Below are positions 10,801-21,750 of a stretch of 64,000 nt of DNA, one piece after another. The DNA lies in NCBI GenBank assembly GCA_037179335.1, contig JAKZHN010000036.1, positions 186,001-250,000 of the forward strand, given 5' to 3'. A program made the position numbers and the translations under genes. Position 1 is the first letter of the stretch. Every line of letters begins with the position of its first letter. Source of the stretch: Cyclaneusma minus. Taxonomy: Eukaryota; Ascomycota; Leotiomycetes; Marthamycetales; Marthamycetaceae. Under the pieces are notes generated by a model that had not been told where the DNA came from, ran no database searches, and saw nothing but the letters and a program-made list of their open reading frames with translations.

Positions 10801-11724
10801 GCCACCACCTCCCCCCAAAGGACCAGCCCCACCAAGAGTAAACTCGCCTATGAACAATGGACCCCCACAAACGGGCGTACCGCCTCCCGTCAACCCATAT
10901 GCCCCACAACAGCCTACGCAGCCACCCCAGCCGGCTACAATCCCACGCGGACCCTCTCCTTTTGCCCATCCTCCTAGTGCAGCTCCACCACGGTCGGATC
11001 GCTACACCCCTAATCCCGCACAGCAACAACAATATGGCCAACAGGGTTTCTCGAATCAGCCACCGCCTCCTCCTTCCGGCGCCTTCAGGGCTCCTCCCCC
11101 AAACCAATTTGCACCTCCTCCCGCTCAATCGCCATATGGTCTGCAAAACAGTGCCCCGCCTCCAGAAGGCCAAATGGCTCCTCCTATGGCTCAAGGGCCG
11201 CCACAAGGAGGACCACAAGGAGGACCACCAAGGGGACCACCAGGAGGAGCAACACAAACACCCCCTCCACAGTCATCGGCGCCTCCTCAGGCTGCAGCTA
11301 AGTCGCGACACCCACCAGGCGACCGCTCTCACATCCCGGCGAACGCGCAGCAAATGGTGGAAATATTCACAACCGACATGCAGCGAGTCGCTTCCAAGGC
11401 CCCAGGATCTTTTGCAGCACAGGTCAAGGATACGCAGAAACGACTGAATATCCTATTCGATCATCTGAACAACGAGGAGCTGCTCAAGCCGGACACAATC
11501 GAGCAGCTTTCTGAGCTAGCTCGAGCACTTCAAGCCAAGAACTACGATGTTGCCAGCAAGATGCAGGTGGATATCCAGACAAACAAGACTGATGAGTGTG
11601 GCAATTGGATAGTATGTATTTTCCTGTGGAGATAGTGCTAGATCACCTCACTAACATTTCGTGCTAGGTTGGAGTGAAGCGATTGATCAGCATGAGCAAG
11701 GTCACCCCTTCTAGTCTTCCTTAG
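7849..11724 (+). CDS. SEC31: COPII coat outer-shell protein Sec31
   Basis: Exons 7849-8057, 8116-11611 and 11668-11724 give 1253 aa, the usual size. It begins MVRLREIPRTAAFAWSP and has seven-blade WD40 propeller repeats up to about residue 330 (SHILATGGSGGFVTVWDL, GHEQGILSLSW). An alpha-solenoid follows around 450-760 (ITKALMLGQFEKAMIVC). Then comes a Pro/Gln-rich unstructured stretch from about 770 to 1130, which in yeast contacts Sec23, and a C-terminal helical domain ending RLISMSKVTPSSLP. Sec13-Sec31 forms the cage of ER exit vesicles. The short last exon is needed for the conserved C-terminus. The long antisense frames over the proline-rich part are by-products of its composition. Confidence 0.96.
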
Positions 11725-12010
11725 ATTACGGAAAAAGCGGTGGAGAATGAACAATGCGTACAAGTAAGATAAAAAGCAACGTGTAGACTACAAGTAACGT
11801 TTAGTTTTCTCATGAAGCGCACACTATCTTCCTGTATAAATCAGGGGATCGGTGGCCTCGCGGGTTCTTTCCCGTTATGGCATACCCGCACTAGGTAGAT
11901 AAATGAGAAGAACTACTACGCTGAGACTGTCCCTAGCTTTTATGCAAATATGCGAATGCTCTCTACCAAAATCGCGATATCGGAGATTTGAAATATAACA
12001 CGTCTTAAAT

Positions 12011-12606
12011 GGATCCAGATCGGCACACATACCCTAAAATTCCGCACACATACCCTGCCTTATATTTTAGGCAGAAGGCCATTTTTGAAAGGATTTTGTC
12101 ATCAAAATGAGTAAAAACGGCTTGGTGTTATTTGAAACTGGTATTTGGCCATTTAAATCGAATTTTCAAGCTATTTACATTTGCCCAGCTCCAGCTCCAG
12201 CTCCAGCTCCAGCTTTAGCGCATGTGTATTGAGGTCCGAGGGGGCAGCCTGGTATGCGTCATGGCGAGGGTAAGGATGAGGGCGAGAATGGCCTGGCATG
12301 ATATATTAGCTTCCGTGATGTAAATAAACAGCGCAATGAGACTTTTGGCATGCGCTGCAGCGTATGCAAGGCTGGAGCTGGAGCTGGAATACCTGGAGCT
12401 GCATTAAAGGCTTGGAGGTGGAGAGTGGTGGTGGTGGTGAATTGATGTTTGATTTCACTGCAAAAACATTTGGGCCGGCTAAATTCCGGCGCTTGAATTT
12501 TGTTGCACGTCGACCGGCCAAAAATTTCTGAAAAAACGCCTTTTGCCTGAAATATAAGGCAGGGTATGTGTGCGGAATTTTAGGGTATGTGTGCGGATCC
12601 GGATCC
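12011..12606. mobile_element. Non-autonomous DNA transposon (MITE) with 70-bp TIRs
   Basis: The first 70 bp (12011-12080) and the last 70 bp (12537-12606) are inverted repeats differing at about five positions. Each TIR starts GGATCC and holds a direct subrepeat, CGCACACATACCCT. The element is flanked by GTCTTAAAT (12002-12010) and GTCTTGAAT (12607-12615), a 9-bp target-site duplication with one mismatch. Inside are inverted CAGCTC-type hexamer runs (about 12186-12217 against 12370-12402) and no transposase. TSD length and TIR length point to a Mutator-like family, which is inference. It sits in the SEC31-GET2 interval. Confidence 0.88.
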
Positions 12607-12851
12607 GTCTTGAATTAAAATTACAATTATGTTCATTAGGTTGAGTGACCTGAACCTGCCCCTTGAGACATGCGAGGCTCGCAGTTCTAGGGCCGGCTAT
12701 TCCTGCTGATCTCACGACAGCTCAAAGCTCACTCTCAGCCTCGCCAAACCTCACCCATCTTCAAGGAAGGCCAGAGAAATATCTCCATCTCCTTGAGAGT
12801 ACGGCCCGTAACAACTCCTACTGCTCGCCCGTCAACTCTTTAGCCATCACC

Positions 12852-13828
12852 ATGGCCTCGACACCTCCCACGCCCTCCTCAGAAGCTGCCAGCTCACCAG
12901 CGCCCTCCTCCAGCGCCGCCGACCAAGCCCGGCTTCGCAAAGAGCGACGAGAAGCCAAGATCAAAGCCGGCGGCTCTGCACGACTGAACAGAATTACCGG
13001 CCTCGGAGGCGGCGTCCAAAGAGGTAAAAATATCCGCCCTCAAGTGTCTGCTCTGTCACTTTCCATTACCATTATCTAACATGCTCGAATTCAACAGATG
13101 TACCACCCGCCGCAAGCCCTTCTCCCGCCCCAGCAAACGAAGTATCCGAACATTTCTACTCCCCCGATACCACCCCGCGAAACGTCTTCTCCGGGAGTAT
13201 CTCAGCAAACTTTAGTTATCGTCCCTCCGGCGCCGCTGGTCCCAATGCTGCTATTGGCGGTAGCGACGACATGGGCGAGGATCCGATGATGAAGATGCTG
13301 CAGCAGATGATGGGCGGCGGCGGCAGCAGCTTTCCCGGAATGCCAGGCGGCGGATTCCCTCCCACGGGCCAATTCCCCGGAGCACCTCAAGCTCCCGGAG
13401 CAGCAAATGCCACAACCAGTCCTTCGACAGATATATGGCGTATCATGCACGCGATCTTTGCGCTCAGCCTGGGCCTGTATATTGCCCTGGCGACTAGTTT
13501 CTTGGGAACTAAGTTTGAGCGCGATATGTCGGCCACTGCTACGTATACTGCTGAAGATGGCACGATGGGATTGCGTCAGGGGAGCGTGAAGTTCTTTTAC
13601 ATGTTCGCTACTATCGAGACGGTTTTGCAGACGTCGAGGTTCCTGCTTGCTAAGGAGAGCTCGCCGAAGAACGCGATGGTGGGTATGGTCTTGGGTGTGC
13701 TGCCGCAGCCTTATAAGGGGTATGTGGAGCTTGTTATGCGGTATGCTAGGATTTGGACGACCGTCAGTGCCGATGCTATGGTCTGTGTGTTTGTCCTGGG
13801 GGTTACTAGCTGGCTGAGGGCTCAGTAG
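12852..13828 (+). CDS. GET2: GET complex membrane subunit Get2
   Basis: Exons 12852-13023 and 13098-13828 give 300 aa. The N-terminal region holds the basic cytosolic motif RLRKERREAKIKAGGSARL followed by NRITGLGG, the Get3-docking signature shared with CAML. A low-complexity Gly/Pro linker follows (about 120-165). The C-terminal half has about three membrane spans (IMHAIFALSLGLYIAL, about 170-190; VLGVLPQPYKGY, about 245; ADAMVCVFVLGVTSWL at the end). With Get1 it forms the ER receptor that takes tail-anchored proteins from Get3. Intron GTAAAA...CAACAG joins in phase. Confidence 0.85.
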
Positions 13829-14173
13829 TTGGCACTTCTACGACAAGACCTCAGCTCACACGAATATTTCACGTTCACAAGATACCAAAGACAATTATGA
13901 TGTCGAATTCATGCTTTTATTCCCTGTAGCTTCTTCACCTGTCCTCCTGGTCCGGAAGTATCTGCAGAAGCTGGCCAATTGCCGCGAAAAGATTGATGTG
14001 AATGCTAAATGTCCACGAAGACGCCTAAAACCCCTAATTTTTTGCCCAGAAGTCCGACCCGAGATATCCCCAGAACGAAGGAAATTTTGAGATGCCTGCG
14101 GCTTTTTGAAGGAAAATCAACGGATCTAGGTATCTTTTCTTTTCTCATACGTTGGCTCTGCAAATAGACAGGA
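13829..14173. other. Intergenic, convergent 3' ends
   Basis: 345 bp between the ends of GET2 and the homocitrate synthase gene. I see no gene, repeat or RNA in it. Confidence 0.5.
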
Positions 14174-15869
14174 CTATGCAGTGGTGCCGTTCTTGGCGAT
14201 CTTCGCAGGCTTGGCTTGGGCGTCGACGGCGTCGTCGAGAGCCCTCTTCTCTGGGGCGGCGGCGTCCTTCTGCTCCACCGCAGCGAGAGCAGCCTTCTCT
14301 GCCTCGGTCATATCCGGAAGCAGGTCAACCTCCTTGCCGAGCTTGATACCACGGTAGAAGGCACGGATGATACTGTCAGCATCATCGATGGCAATGGGTC
14401 GCACGTCGGCCATGGCCTTGATCTTGGCAGTGCATTGCTTGTACTGCTCGTCCGTCATCTCAATGTTGAGTTGTGCGGCACGGGACTTGATGGCGTTCCA
14501 GCCGGTCAAGCGCGAGGCGAAGTGGACATATCTCGACATGCCGAAATCGGCGGGGTTGATGATCTCGTAGGTCGAGGGGTTGTTCAGGATTGCCTTGGCG
14601 TGGATACCAGCCTTGTGAGTGAAGGCACAGAAACCGGTGATGTAGTTGTTGAAGGGGATGTTGACCTCAACAGCCTGAGCAACAAGATCCTCAATATCCT
14701 TGAGCTTCTCAAGCTTGTACTTGCCCATGACGTATTCCCTGTCGGCAACAATCATGCGCGCCATAAGACCACCGAGAGGGGTGATTCCATTTCGCTCTCC
14801 AATTCCGAGAACTGAAGTGTCGATATGTGTGGCGCCGGCTTCCAAAGCACAGTAGGCATTTGCGATAGCACAACCGGTGTCGTTGTGGAAATGGGTCTCG
14901 ATATCACAGCTGACAACTCCACGGAGAGTTCGGATCAGGTCGTAGACTTGTCGAGGCGAGGCACAGCCAACAGTGTCGGCAATACCCACGCGGTTCACGC
15001 CGATCTTGTCGACGGTCGAGTAGATGGAGAGGAGGTCGACGAGGTTTGATCGGAAGGAGTCCTCGCTCGAAAATCGGATTTCAATGTTGTGGCTCTTGAC
15101 GTAGTTGATAACCTCAATGGCGGTATTGGTAATGTAGGTCATATCCTTGCCATGAGAGTGTTCCATAAGATACGACGAAGTACCGATGACGACGTCACTG
15201 GGGAAGAATTAGCATAGTATGACTGTGAAGAACATATGAGAGCTTACACTCCGTCAACACCAGTTTGCACAGCGATCCGGGCATCGTCCATGTGGCATCG
15301 GATGTGGGTCAAGATCTTTGCAGTTGTTAGCGGAATACAACAAGAATCGCAACAGTGTGACTCACCTTGGCCTTCAATCCCAGCTTGCAGATGGCCTCGC
15401 AGTCCCGTCTCGACTCCTCGGAAGCAGCGGGCGAGGTCAATTCGATCTGCGGTTTATTAGTAAATAAATTGCTATCATCAGAACAAAAGCAGGCGTACGT
15501 AGTCGACACCGAAGTCGTCCAAGGCCTTGGCGATCTCAATCTTCTTCGCGCGGTCAAAGAAGGCATTGGCGAATTGCTCGCCCTCACGCAGCGTACTCTC
15601 GATGATTTTGAAGTTGGAGATATTGCTCAGGAAGTCGCCAACAGGCTGGTAGGGGTTGCTGCGGTGGACATGAGGGTTCTGGCGGGTGGGCACAGCGGTG
15701 AAGCCTTCGTGGCCTAGATGACTCGGAGTCAGTAGTGCCTCGACACTCATTACAACGGGCGCAAAGACACACCATTTGATCCGTTGGCACCATTGCTTCC
15801 GTTTCCATTGGCGTTTCCGTTGGAGGAGCCATTGGCCTGGACGGCTTCAGGCTCGCACGACGGGCACAT
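14174..15869 (-). CDS. LYS20: Homocitrate synthase
   Basis: Five exons, in transcript order 15773-15869, 15499-15713, 15366-15446, 15248-15315 and 14174-15197, encode 494 aa. The enzyme condenses acetyl-CoA with 2-oxoglutarate, the first step of fungal lysine synthesis. Signatures are IIESTLREGEQFANAFF (catalytic Arg and Glu), the metal-binding HFHN, and the ALEAGATHIDTSVLGIGERN stretch. The N-terminus has an Asn/Gly/Ser-rich leader (residues 12-33, repeating NGN) with no presequence character. The C-terminus extends past the usual end with two Lys/Arg patches around EKRALDD and KPAKIAK, a possible nuclear signal, as in yeast where isoforms are nuclear. Phases close at every junction. Confidence 0.95.
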
Positions 15870-17019
15870 GCTGGCGATGATCGGAGGAGTGAAGGGATAG
15901 TTGAAGAGTCGGAGAGGTGAAGTTGTTGGGCGATTGATCCTTCAATGGGCAGTTGTTGGAAGTTGTGGTGAGAAGTTGAGTTCAGGTGGTGATGGGAATT
16001 CGGTAGCGTATAAATACGGGAATTCAGGTCCTTGGTTGGAAGAGTCACAGACTGGACTTGTCACGCCGAGGGTCGAAAAGCTTTGAAAAGTGCTTCTAGG
16101 GTTCAAGGTACGGTACGGCTACGTTAGCGATGATCTACCCCGGACCTGCAGCTTCGGCCACAAAGAACAGCGGCGAGAATTCTGAAATTTACTACTGCAG
16201 CATCCAACATCAATTGACTGACTCTGAGTCGAGCATTCTTTCTTCTGAAAATGACTTCGTGGTCAAAAAAATTTGCCCGCCACTGATTGGCCGTGTGCCC
16301 CTGCTTGTTCTTGAACCCGCCGCCGTGCATGCTTGCACGATGCTTCCCCGCCATGATCCGTCTCACAGGATCCGCGCCTCCGGTCTCGGAGCAAACTTGC
16401 AAACTCAAAAAACGCCCTCGCAAAATTTCTCAACATTGAAGGACATACATGTAGCAGTTCAAAAAGAGTAGGTCAAGGCCAAGTCCTCTGAATAGGAGGC
16501 CTGAGTATTGTGCCAGGAAACATGGAATCAAGAAGAGCTGTCAGGACTCAAGAATGCTTGCGCCGACGAGACCGAATCCGAATCGCATTTATTTCCTATG
16601 ACGCACCCCCCCCCCCGCCTTCTTACTTTATCCCCAGTTCGATCAATGCCATTTGCAAATCGCCATTCATCATCGAACATCCTGCCAACCAAAAAATCAG
16701 CCCTTATAAGACGATAACAAAGTACTCGACAAGTGTGCATATACCATACATGTACACACATATGAGACACCGCGGGGAGCACCCGTCACATGCATTATCA
16801 ATCATAGACTTTTGATGGTGAGCTTTGAGAAGCAGCCATTAGTGCGCCCACGCTTAACTGAGGACTTCTGCCCTCTCTCCTACAAGAAGGGGAGGAAGGA
16901 GAGAGGCCGGAAGTCCTCTCTTAAGCCTTTTCTTCTGTTCCTTTGCCTCGACGTTTCAGAATACAGAGTACCGCAACATACACAGCTCCATGCGAGCACA
17001 CTGCACAATACACATAGAG
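15870..17019. other. Intergenic promoter region
   Basis: Divergent interval between homocitrate synthase and the MpaB-type gene. It contains two copies of TACATGTA (16446-16453, 16747-16754) and a C-rich homopolymer near 16607-16618. No gene is supported, although an in-frame upstream ATG at 16990 could start the next protein. Confidence 0.5.
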
Positions 17020-18862
17020 ATGGCTTGGCTCCACAGGAACGATCCCGACTGGCGAACCGCCTGGGGCTACTCTTTCAGATTTGGGAAGCACCACTGGTCC
17101 CCCGACCAGCTTCATCCGCTCAAATACTCATATGATAAGCTGGCCGATGACTGCTTGGATGTGCTCTCGCCGCCCGAGCTTGAAAAGGAAAAGCAGGCTC
17201 CTTCGGTTCTCAAAAGAGACTTGTATGCTCTGCTAAGAGACCAGGCTGGCGAGAATGAGAAACTCGGGCAGCTGTGGACTGAAGTCAATACAGTCCCGGT
17301 ATGGGTAGACTGGGATCAGATATCGCGGGGACAAGATGTGTTTTACCGCTATGGGGGTCCAGCGTTAACAGCTGTATGCTTCCCCATCTCCAGTTCTCCA
17401 CATTGCATGTTGAACGCTCAGACGTTGTACTGGAATGTATTCAGAATCAAAACTATGTTGGAAAGGGGCTGACCATGTGCAGCTGGCGTATCTATCCCTT
17501 CTTGGGGGCATGGGGGCAGCACGTGTTGCCGAGACTCTTGCACGCACTGGTGGCTTCGGAGCGAAAGTTGCAAGAAGGCGTAAGTATCATCTCATACAAT
17601 CCTCGTCGGTTCACCTTCTTCTCCTCATTCCATCTTCTCTTCTTATCATTCTCCGAATTTTCCGCTAGTCTTCGGTTGTAATCATGTTCCTAAGCTATAG
17701 GGCCTCTTCAAGGACTTGCCGTAAGTAGCAGCTCTGAGCCTTGAATCATTGGCCAATAGCAGAATTGAATATCTCAAAACATCACAAACTTATAAGTTAT
17801 TTGGAATGCGGAAGACCCCTGACTGAATACAGGGATGTACGAAACCACCCAACATGTTCTGCAAGTCACCAACTCTCTTTCATCCGTCCAGCCCGGAGGA
17901 GCGGGTCATATATCCTCTATCAAAGTCCGTCTCTTACACGCAGCCGTCCGCCGACGAATCCTCTCCCTCGAGAAGCAAAAGCCGGGCTACTTCAACGTAG
18001 AAGAACTCGGCATCCCCATCAACGACCTAGATTCCATCGCAACAATCCTCACCTTCTCCGCTACCCTGATCTGGATAGGATTTCCCCGACAAGGCATCTT
18101 CCTCCGCTCCCAAGAGATCAAAGACTACCTCGCCCTCTGGCGTCTTGTAGCCCACTACATCGGCACGCCCACAGACTGTTTCGAAACCCCTGAAAAAGCG
18201 AAAGCGATGTTGGAATCGTTATTAAGTACGGAAATCTGCCCAACGCCGACTTCACAGAAGTTAAGCAGGAATATTATCCTGAGCTTACAGGGACAGCCGC
18301 CGACTTATGCAAGCTATGAGTTTTTGGTTGCGAGTGCGAGGTGGCTTAATGGGAGCGAGCTGGCGGACGCGCTGGATCTGAAGTGGACGGGTTGGTATTA
18401 TGATGCTTTAGTTGCAGGGCAGTGTGTGAGTTGCGCAACCACCCGATCAAAGATCTTCCACTGATCGCTTCCAGATATTCTTCATGGCGCTTTGCTATAC
18501 GAATCGTTCTATACCCTATCTAGATCGGCGAAAGATCAAGGTAGGTTGCTCTCCTAGCCATTTCCCGCTTGTATCCAACGACATCGGTTTCTAACACTTT
18601 GCAGGCACTCAAGCGAATCTTCTACGCCGTAATCGTCGAAAACAAGACCCACGGACTTGGAGCAGAGACGAATTTCGAGTTCAAGTATATTCCTGACTTC
18701 CACACTCAGACTGAGGGAGGCAAGTTGGAACGCTCTGGACTGAAGGAAGCCGGGTTGGAGAGGCGCAATCTGCGGACGCTGGTTGTTGCAATGACCGTTC
18801 TTGTAGCTGTGGCGTGTGTGGGCGTGAGGTTCACGTGGGGCCTTGTGCTTCGAGGTTTCTAA
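17020..18862 (+). CDS. ER-bound oxygenase, MpaB/DUF2236 family
   Basis: Five exons (17020-17373, 17483-17579, 17833-18425, 18475-18540, 18605-18862) give 455 aa; an ATG ten codons upstream (16990) is also possible. Family marks are VPVWVDWDQISRGQDVFYRY, the Gly-rich LLGGMGAARVAETLARTGGF, the basic VARRR-MYETTQH junction, and RLLHAAVRRRI. These belong to the haem-binding latex-clearing/MpaB oxygenase family, of which MpaB cleaves a farnesyl chain in mycophenolic acid synthesis. A C-terminal membrane span (about 428-448, LVVAMTVLVAVACVGV) supports ER anchoring. The third exon is preceded by an unusually long intron (253 nt) that holds a cassette-like 20-nt segment. No biosynthetic cluster surrounds it, so the substrate is unknown. 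Confidence 0.8.
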
Positions 18863-19036
18863 AAGATGAGGATGGAGACATAGGTCGGACTACGATGCTC
18901 CAGTTTTTGTTGCCAGTTCATCGGTTGATTGGGCTGGGTGGACGCGAGCGTGGCGAGGGTTATTCAAGAGGCTGTGGGTGTGATGGTGAGCTATGAAGCA
19001 GCTTTGAAGCGTCAAGCGGGCTGGTATTCTCCTATT

Positions 19037-19375
19037 CACTTGGGTTTCTCCCAGTCACTTGGATTTATCATAATTACTTGGATTTATCATAATTACTTTG
19101 ATTTCTCGTAATTATTTTGATTTCTCATAATTGTCTGGATTTCCCTCGATTATTTGGATTTCTCCTGATTACTCAAATTTGAAATTTCTTCTCAGTCGGA
19201 TTTTCTCCTAATCACTCAGATTTCTTCTAATTCTCCTAGTTACTTTGATTTCCTTCGGTTTTTTGAAGTTTCCGATTATTTGGAATTCTCCCAATTATTT
19301 GAACTTCTCCTAATTACTTGGATTTCTCTCAAACTTTCAGATTTATTCTAGTTTATTTGGATTTCACCCAGTTTT
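19037..19375. repeat. 19-bp degenerate tandem array (copy 4)
   Basis: The clearest array: consecutive units ATTACTTGGATTTATCATA, ATTACTTTGATTTCTCGTA, ATTATTTTGATTTCTCATA, ATTGTCTGGATTTCCCTCG and ATTATTTGGATTTCTCCTG are each exactly 19 bp. About 15-17 units in total become more degenerate towards 19375. It ends 30 bp from the stop codon of the orphan gene that follows on the minus strand. Confidence 0.9.
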
Positions 19376-19404
19376 GATCCTCAACCGCATAAGTCTTTCT
19401 GCCT

Positions 19405-20501
19405 TCATTCCGGAAGATCTTCAACCACTACCCACCCCTCATAGCCTGCGTAAACTTCGAAGTGTACCTTCCCCTGGACCAAGCTATTTAGTTCGTACAT
19501 GTCGCATCGATCCGTAAAAGCCCACTGCGTGGCCTTGCTGCCGCCGTTCCTAAGAACAGCCTCAGCCTCTCCCAACCTCGCTTGCACATCTTCCATTTCA
19601 ATCCTTGGAACAAGCTCCGGTGCTCTATTACAAATATGGCCCTTAACGAGCTGAGCGCGACCGGGCTTCCAATACTTGTCTAAGTGCGCAGGAGGAAGTG
19701 GCGCCCGGTATTCTTTACGACAGTACCATACGTATGTCTTCCAGTCGTCAGAATGCCAGAGTTCTCCGGTTCGGAGGCCGTCGATGAACGCTTTTGGTAC
19801 CTGGATTCGAGCGATCCACGTCTCGGAATGCTCGGATCTTGCGGCTGCCCATGCCCTGTATTGTTCCGCTGTCTCGTACTCGGGCGTCCAATACCACGCA
19901 CAGCGGAATTGGTTGAAATCGCCGCTGGTGGGGTCGGGACGCCACTGAGATTTAAGTCGCCATAGTCGTTGAAAGGGGCGGAATCCGAATGAATGCCTGT
20001 ACCTTTGAAAAGGACATAATGGTCAGGAAGAAGAGGAGGAGGTGCTTGGACAATCTGGGTTGATTGCCAATACAGGTCGGTAGAAGAGGTGAAGGGGGTA
20101 TGGTAGTCGAATATAGCTTTCCGTCGCAAGCTCATCGAGTCTTTCAGCCAATAGACCAAGCTCTGCGATTCGAAATGCTGCCTATGTTCTCCTCTCTGAA
20201 GCACAATTTGAAGCTCCTTCCTGATCCCAATCTTAGCCATCGCTGCGCGGGGATCAAGATCTCGATTCTCGCGCTTGTACAGGGCTTCGATATTTCCGAA
20301 AGCGTAGTCTAGGACACCGTGGTGGTTTTGGTGTGGTTCCGGCCGACGGTTCCATCTATGAAGAATCGCTTCAGCGACGCTTGTAGTAAAGCCAAGATAC
20401 TCCAGACCAGCCACGCTGTCGCTGTCTTCTGGTATGTCGGCGGCGCACACGCCGCGAGACGGGGATGGCGTGTGGAAGCGGATTGAAGCCGACGAGGACA
20501 T
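19405..20501 (-). pseudogene. Orphan gene with apparent -1 frameshift; ART/DUF3990-like C-terminal half (tentative)
   Basis: The N-terminal half reads from 20501 in one frame (GLEYLGFTTSVAEAILHRW, then PLLPDHYVLFKGTG). From about 19940 the coding signal moves to another frame, open to the stop at 19405, with GDFNQFRCAWYWTPEYETAE, ARIQVPKAF and DDWKTYVWYCRKEY. No GT-AG intron with the right phase joins the two frames without losing the conserved LFKG segment. Loss of one base near 19925-19945 would explain it. The order LFKG - DF - YWTP - A..Y..WA resembles ADP-ribosyltransferase-fold families such as DUF3990, an inference. Joined length would be about 365 aa. It lies between arrays 4 and 5. 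A sequencing error is the alternative to a real break. Confidence 0.55.
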
Positions 20502-20694
20502 GTTTCCAGTTGCTGATTAAAGTGGACTTTTGGAGAAGGGACAGTAGTGGAATTCGAAGTGGAATTTATACATTTTTCGGGGCATAAAGAATGTGAGTGT
20601 ATCGTAAACCACTTAGGTGGTTTAGTGGACAAGCTAAGAGAATACCCTACCCAACAGACCGGCATACGGCTTCAATCTGAGCTTGCCGTATGAC

Positions 20695-21065
20695 TCAATA
20701 AGACAACCAAAGAAATATTCAAATAACTGGGTATCTTCCAAATACCTAGGAAGCTTCCAATTACCTGAGAGAAGTCCAAGTAATTAAGAAAATAGTCCAA
20801 GTGGACTCGAGAGATCCAAGTGATTATACGAAATCCAATTATAATGAGAAATCCAAATAACTAGGAGTAATCATTAATTGCAAGTGACTAAGAAGAATAG
20901 GTTGAAATCCAAGTGATCAGAAGGAAGCCAGATCCTCATTAGGAGAAATTCGACTTATTGGGAGAAATCCAAGTACCTAACTAAGAATAATCCTAATTCC
21001 TAGTAATTGCCAAAAATCCGAGTAATTGGGATTAATTTAGATAACTGGGAAGCATCCAGGGACAC
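20695..21065. repeat. 19-bp degenerate tandem array (copy 5)
   Basis: Units such as AAATAACTGGGTATCTTCC, AAATACCTAGGAAGCTTCC, AATTACCTGAGAGAAGTCC, AAGTGGACTCGAGAGATCC and AAGTGATTATACGAAATCC, nearly all 19 bp. About 16-18 units. It lies upstream of the frameshifted orphan gene and so pairs with array 4. The stretch 21066-21750 to the next gene holds a TACATGTA (21480-21487) and no supported gene. Confidence 0.85.
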
Positions 21066-21750
21066 ACAAACTCAAGATATGATTTGTTGGGTAATAAGCT
21101 GAGACGAGGCAGGCTAGGTCCTAAGGAAAACAAATCTCAAAACACTTATAATGTACAGCATCTGAGCTGATTTTGTATGACCAATTCCGATGATTAGAGT
21201 TATGAAACTTCGGCAATCTGACCATCAATCGGGTGACAACTACAGGCTAAAGCGTGGGGGGCAAAAACGCAAAAAAAATGCAAAACATACAACAGCAGGT
21301 ATTCGCTGGTGGTCACCCACCCAACTACTAATCTGCCGATCTGAGGCTTATGTATGCAAGAGCGGACGGGTTTGCCAGTTCTCCTCAGTCTATGGTCGTA
21401 TGTGCTTGTTTACTCGCAAAATGTGGTATAACTTCCCAAACAGTAGTCTATTGGCCCATTTTGAGACTTCCACGAATGATACATGTATGTGAGGCTGGCG
21501 AGGTGCAACGTCACTCGTGCCCTCCCTCCCTCCTTCCACAGCAGCTCGACGATCAGCTTTATCTTCACAATGATACTCGCGGTACTGGTAGTCAAGCTTC
21601 CCTTCGCCTGGTCTAAAAGTAACCCGTAACCTTTTTCTCCATAAAAGGATAGGAAAGCGCTCTCCATTTTCTCTCCGCAACATCCACCTTTCTTGTTCCT
21701 CGTAAATCAACCCAGCGAGTTCACTCCTCCAAATTTCAACGTCAAGCAAG

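Noticed and set aside
10385..11257. 290-codon minus-strand frame, Trp/Arg-rich
   Set aside because: It is the antisense of the Pro/Gln-rich region of SEC31 and reflects that composition only.
12011..12606. hAT-type element
   Set aside because: hAT elements make 8-bp duplications and have short TIRs; here the duplication is 9 bp and TIRs are 70 bp.
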